Shown here: in pieces, positions 60,603-64,000 of the stretch
Layout of the letters: every line of letters starts with the position of its first letter
Position numbering within the stretch: position 1 is the stretch's first letter
Origin: Paracentrotus lividus
Lineage: Eukaryota; Echinodermata; Echinoidea; Camarodonta; Echinidae
Direction of reading: 5' to 3'
Length of the DNA: 64,000 bases
NCBI GenBank assembly: GCA_940671915.1
Contig: CALNVZ010002100.1
Location: 19,183,359 to 19,247,358 of the forward strand
Notes under the pieces: model-generated
The model's input: the letters and a program-made list of their open reading frames with translations, nothing else
What the model was told of the DNA's origin: nothing
Database searches by the model: none
Position numbers and translations under genes: made by a program

Positions 60603-63481
60603 CTGCGGGGTAAAAAGCAGGGTGTACAGTGAGGCCATGGGGTACGCTATAGTTTACATCATGAAAATACTAAGCCAATAGTACTACAGGGTTCCATTCA
60701 TCCACCCTGATATCAACCATTTGACTAATAATCCGTCAACTATTAAGACCACAGAATAACTATAATTTGGCTTCTTTTGCCATACATACATGTACTAGGA
60801 TTTCTAAAGTTATTTGTTACACCCCCCCCTCCCCCCCTCTAAGTAAAGACTACAGCACAGCCATAATCTGACATTTGGACCAAACTTCTTTAGCCATATC
60901 TAGGTTTCTAAATATGCCCCTTGCCTCCAATTGAATATTATATTATATTACCTTATATTTGAGTTCAGCTATTGTAGCTGACCACTTTGTGTTCTGAATT
61001 AGTGGCACTCTCTTTTTATATACAATTAAATGTACATATCCAACTCATTCTAGTCACCCGCTTCCCCACTAAGGGCTAAGTAGGTCTTACCTGATCTTTG
61101 AGTTCATCTAGCTGACCGCTGAGAGTTTGAACCAGTTTGATGGTACTCTCTAGCATACTATGGAGATTCTGCATTTTCATTCTAGATGACCAAACTCTCC
61201 CTCCCCTTCCCCACTCAGGGCTAAGTAAGTCTTACCTGATCTTGAGTTCAGCTAGCTGACCGCTGAGAGTTTGAACAGTTGTGTGTACTCTCTAGCATAC
61301 TATGGAGATTCTGCATTTCATTCTAGAATGACCCAACTCCCCCTCCCCTCCCCTCAGGGCTAAGTTAAGTTTACCTGATCTTTGAGTTCAGCTAGCTGAC
61401 CGCTGAGAGTTTGAACCAGTTTGGTGGTACTCTCTAGCATACTATGGAGATTCCGCAACTCATTCTGTTCACTTTCACCTTCATCAGCTGCTAAGGACAT
61501 AGCCCGCATCCTTGGAAACCATTCCAAGTTCTTCTCCTGAAAAACGGAGGATGAAACAGATATATAAGGTTTTTTTTCTAGTAAAGCGACTGAACTTGAC
61601 TTCAATCCCTACGATGGCAGCATGAATCATCTACATCAACCACCTATATTTACCAAAAAACAAGAGTGACTCAATCCATCCAATGATAGTCGTATCATCA
61701 TCATTTATTTCTCTTCTCACCATTTCCTTCATGTCATCCTCACCTTCAGCCTATTTCACAATCCACTTCCAGACTCCACACTATCTCTCTCCTCGAAACC
61801 CAAATCTCTCTCAAGTCTCAGATCAAGCCCCATTCACCTTCAACTACTCTTTCAGTTTCTCTCCTTGAACTTTATCATCTCCCTCAACTCCTCATGTTCG
61901 GGCAACAGGAAGCACAAGGAATCCATTTCTTTTGTATTCAATTAGCATGGAGACATCTCAAGGCTACATAGCCATGACTTGAGTTGCTCATGTATTTGTC
62001 ATTTTTAATACTGCATCATTTTGTCATTTTAAAACTTCTTCTTGAGCTATTCCAAGTTTTATACTGATAATCTGATGATTACTTCCTGATAATCATTGGA
62101 TTGCTTAGTATTACTTCAGAAATTAAGAAGAGCTGTTAATAAATAGGAATTACTATTTGTGTTGGATCAATAATTTATAAGGTTAATGATGATATAAAGG
62201 GAAATAGACTACCTTTATCATGTCTGAGACATAGCTCTCTGGTCCAGTAAACTCTGTAGAGTTCTTAACTTTGACCAAAACAATGAAGTACATGTAGTGC
62301 CACATGTTGTGTTCCTCCTTGACGTGGTCTTCAAAGGTCACAGATTTGTTGTCAAATGATGATCGGTTCAGACCTGAGAAGAAAGAAAAAAATGTTTATT
62401 CACTCATAGTTTAATATGGGAGGCCTCATAAGTGGTTAGAAAATCATTTAACAAGAGAGCCCTAGTTAAACAATTAAGCAGAATAAGAGCATAGCATCTA
62501 AAGAAATGTCATAAAATATGAAAAGAACAGAATTTAGTACATTTACGGAGAGTATCGTCCCACTTGTGGTTTTTTAATCCTCTACTTGATTGAATAGTTG
62601 GTAACTAGCATAATAAGTAGGCATGTTGATTTATTGGGGTAAACAAAGATAATTATCTGTCTGAAAGAAAATGTATGAACATCTTTCAAAATGTGAATCA
62701 AATAGTATTAGACCATATGGCAATTAAATCTTCAATTTCAGACTCACCACATATGAAGCAAGTGTTCCTGAGGATCTCATCCTTCTGTTGTTTCTCGCTC
62801 CTGAGATCGGCAAAGGTGTCGATGATGACACCAAAGATGAGGTTGAGAACGATGATGATGACCAGGAAGAAGAAGAGGAGGTCATACATGACCCTCAGGC
62901 CAAACCATCTCTCCTGTGTTCAGAAAAAATATTGTAAATACAGCTTTATCATGTTGTTTTTAATCCCCTCTTTAGATTTAAGAGCACTGACTTCAGATAG
63001 CCATGGTAGCATCTAAAGGACCTGATACAATGTCGTCATACCAAGTATGCTCATGAATAAAAAATGATAATCATCACTAAGATTGCCATCAACTTTACCA
63101 TAATCATAAAATCATTGTCATCACAGCATAGTTAATGTCAACATCCTCAACTTCTTCAAATTGATCATCATCACCATCACCACCACCACCATCATCACTC
63201 CCATCATCAATACCAATAGCAATATCATCACCATCATCACAGTCACCACCACCACCATAATCATCATCATCAGCATAATTACCACTGACCCCACATCACC
63301 TTCTTCATCATCATCACACTTACCCCATTTGAAGGGCTCCTGAGTACATCTCCGATACCTCCTCCACTCCTAAGCCCATGATTGAGAGTGGTGATGATGC
63401 ACATGATGAGAGTATCACAGAACCTTTCATCATCTTCTCCATCCTCATCATCTGTCATGTCAACGGATGTTTCTGGTTCTT
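60525..63481 (-). CDS. itpr: ITPR 3' end, five exons, right-arm copy (5' partial)
   Basis: Last part of an inositol 1,4,5-trisphosphate receptor, the tetrameric IP3-gated calcium-release channel of the endoplasmic reticulum. Five exons are visible at 63481-63324, 62913-62748, 62373-62213, 61536-61375 and 60602-60525. All have AG/GT borders and compatible phases, and together they give about 240 residues ending in a stop. In order they encode an acidic luminal loop and pore filter (GGGIGD), the pore-lining S6 helix ([17 protein letters not shown]), a C2H2 zinc-binding element, the [10 protein letters not shown] segment, a coiled coil and a tail beginning [14 protein letters not shown]. This order and these motifs match vertebrate IP3 receptors closely. 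Ryanodine receptors share the fold but lack this tail. The rest of the gene, including the IP3-binding core and S1-S5, must lie beyond 64,000. This is the intact copy of the two in the window. Confidence 0.95.
61091..61168 (-). other. Cassette-like copy 3 of the ITPR coiled-coil exon segment (right arm)
   Basis: A 78-bp copy of the 3' half of the coiled-coil exon, open in the same phase. It encodes [18 protein letters not shown] then QLDELKDQ, differing from the main exon by T to I and A to D. It is bounded by TGCAG and GTAAGA. Because it is exactly 26 codons with phase 0 at both ends, inclusion would add or swap one coiled-coil segment without a frameshift. Whether it is ever spliced in is unknown. 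Confidence 0.6.
61236..61310 (-). other. Cassette-like copy 2 of the ITPR coiled-coil exon segment (right arm)
   Basis: Near-copy of the last 78 bases of the coiled-coil exon, preceded by ATGCAG and followed by GTAAGA, so it has minimal splice borders. Here it is 75 bp with small deletions around the LESTTKL codons and in the ELKDQ codons. The left-arm counterpart at 40304-40380 is 77 bp. It may be a tandem duplication of exon plus intron, either spliced as a cassette or simply intronic. The acceptor lacks a good pyrimidine tract because the preceding bases are G/A-rich. Confidence 0.6.
61375..61536 (-). CDS. itpr: ITPR exon: linker and C-terminal coiled coil
   Basis: 162-bp, 54-codon exon, phase 0 at both ends, with acceptor TCCGTTTTCAG and donor GTAAAC. 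It opens [15 protein letters not shown], then an acidic [15 protein letters not shown], then a heptad-like stretch [20 protein letters not shown] ending ELKDQ. The second half is the C-terminal helical bundle that holds the tetramer together and transmits IP3 binding in vertebrate receptors. Its last 78 bases are repeated twice in the following intron (see the cassette entries). Confidence 0.94.
62213..62373 (-). CDS. itpr: ITPR exon: C2H2 zinc-binding C-terminal domain
   Basis: 161-bp exon, phase 1 in and phase 0 out, acceptor TTCTTCTCAG and donor GTAGTC. It encodes [20 protein letters not shown] followed by [16 protein letters not shown] and ends ESYVSDMIK. With the two cysteines from the preceding exon the spacing is C-x2-C-x16-H-x4-H, the zinc-binding element that in IP3 and ryanodine receptors couples cytosolic domains to the S6 gate. 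The HNMWHY motif is almost invariant in the family. Confidence 0.95.
62748..62913 (-). CDS. itpr: ITPR exon: S6 pore-lining helix and start of zinc-binding domain
   Basis: 166-bp exon, phase 0 in and phase 1 out, acceptor GAACACAG and donor GTGAGT. It begins [16 protein letters not shown], runs through the hydrophobic S6 helix ending [17 protein letters not shown], and finishes with the first two cysteines of the C-terminal zinc-binding element (CFIC). S6 forms the cytosolic gate in IP3 receptor structures. The [11 protein letters not shown] block is a family hallmark, so the assignment is secure. Confidence 0.96.
63158..63318 (-). repeat. Intronic ATC/ACC trinucleotide-rich repeat (right arm)
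   Basis: Mirror of 38318-38475. Its plus-strand open frame of I/T residues is an artefact. Confidence 0.85.
63324..63481 (-). CDS. itpr: ITPR exon: luminal acidic loop and pore selectivity filter
   Basis: 158-bp exon, entered with one base of a codon already used and left in phase 0. The acceptor is CTTTCTAG and the donor GTAAGT. It encodes an acidic stretch ([12 protein letters not shown]), then [20 protein letters not shown] and the filter GGGIGD followed by VLR. In IP3 receptors this is the S5-S6 luminal loop, pore helix and selectivity filter that conducts calcium out of the ER lumen. The acidic loop is variable between species, while the CDTLIMCI to GDVLR part is strongly conserved. The flanking downstream intron is filled with GAT/GGT trinucleotide repeats. 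Confidence 0.95.
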
Positions 63482-64000
63482 CTAGAAAGTCAAACAAAAA
63501 TGACTTAGATATATATGAAACATACTAAGATGAAAATAAGTATTTGGTTCCTCAAAAGCACACCTTGAAATTACATATCTTAATAATTCCAGTGATAGCT
63601 TTAGCCAAATCAGCTACCAATCACTGGTTACTCATGCAACCGATGTGATATCACTAAATTCAAAGCCAGTTGGCCCTTTTATCAGATTTGAAATAATGAT
63701 ATCAATTTATTCATATTGGTATTCCAAACCTCACAGAAAACGAACTTACATGTACCTTCTAAATACATGTACATCTTATACATGTATATGTATAATTCTA
63801 CCAAAAAAAAATCTCTTTTAAAATCGAGTCTAAAACCGGAAGGCTACTTTTAAATGTACCCAAATTTAGTGCAGAGATTTTGGGCAGTGCCAGGATACAA
63901 ATGATTCCTACAACTGTTTTTAAAATTGTATTTCAAAAGTCAGAATGCAGATTGCATACGTTAGTTGTTGTAAGGTTGGACAAAATTTTTTGACTGTCCA

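Larger units (their letters stand above)
50740..64000 (-). repeat. Right arm of giant inverted duplication
   Basis: Partner of 37620-50666 in inverted orientation. It is collinear except for 56886-58505, which is flipped, and for a stretch matching left-arm 44445-44580 that is missing next to the N gap. It continues past the window edge. Confidence 0.93.

Overview
This is an AT-rich eukaryotic window. It has spliced exons with GT/AG borders, long introns, abundant small inverted-repeat elements and many microsatellites. It looks like a marine invertebrate deuterostome. An echinoderm, for example a sea urchin, is my best guess, from the style of the repeats (frequent ACATGTA words, AATAAT-prefixed GCGC repeats, many short TTAA- and GGCCC-ended foldback elements). 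That placement is inference. The only gene I can identify is the 3' end of an inositol 1,4,5-trisphosphate receptor (ITPR), and it is present twice.

Positions 1-37,212 hold no exon I can recognise. This part is intergenic or intronic DNA with microsatellites, degenerate tandem repeats (about 11.9-12.3 kb, 18.27-18.9 kb, 26.3-26.5 kb, 31.05-31.76 kb), several terminal-inverted-repeat elements (1.2, 9.5, 14.4, 19.5, 24.6, 29.9, 30.7, 34.46 kb), a foldback element of about 690 bp (33.69-34.37 kb) and a few GC-richer blocks that could be regulatory. A 25-N gap lies at 37,213-37,237.

From about 37.6 kb to the window end the sequence is a very large inverted duplication. A left arm (about 37.6-50.666 kb) and a right arm (50.740 to beyond 64.0 kb) are reverse complements around a 73-bp A-rich centre. 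Both arms carry the last five coding exons of ITPR: pore filter, S6, C2H2 zinc-binding domain, coiled coil and C-terminus. The left copy is on + and the right copy on -. The right copy reads cleanly. The left copy has frame-breaking indels in every exon, although its introns nearly match the right arm, and it has no upstream ITPR exons to its left. Inside the right arm, a block next to the second 25-N gap (56,886-58,505) is flipped relative to the rest and carries a TTAA-flanked element missing from the left arm.

The likeliest reading is that two haplotypes of one locus were assembled head-to-head into an artificial palindrome. A true inverted duplication cannot be excluded from sequence alone. 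In biology the locus encodes the channel pore and tail of the ER calcium-release channel. A 78-bp coiled-coil segment of its penultimate exon is repeated three times in tandem with matching splice phase, a possible source of alternative tails.
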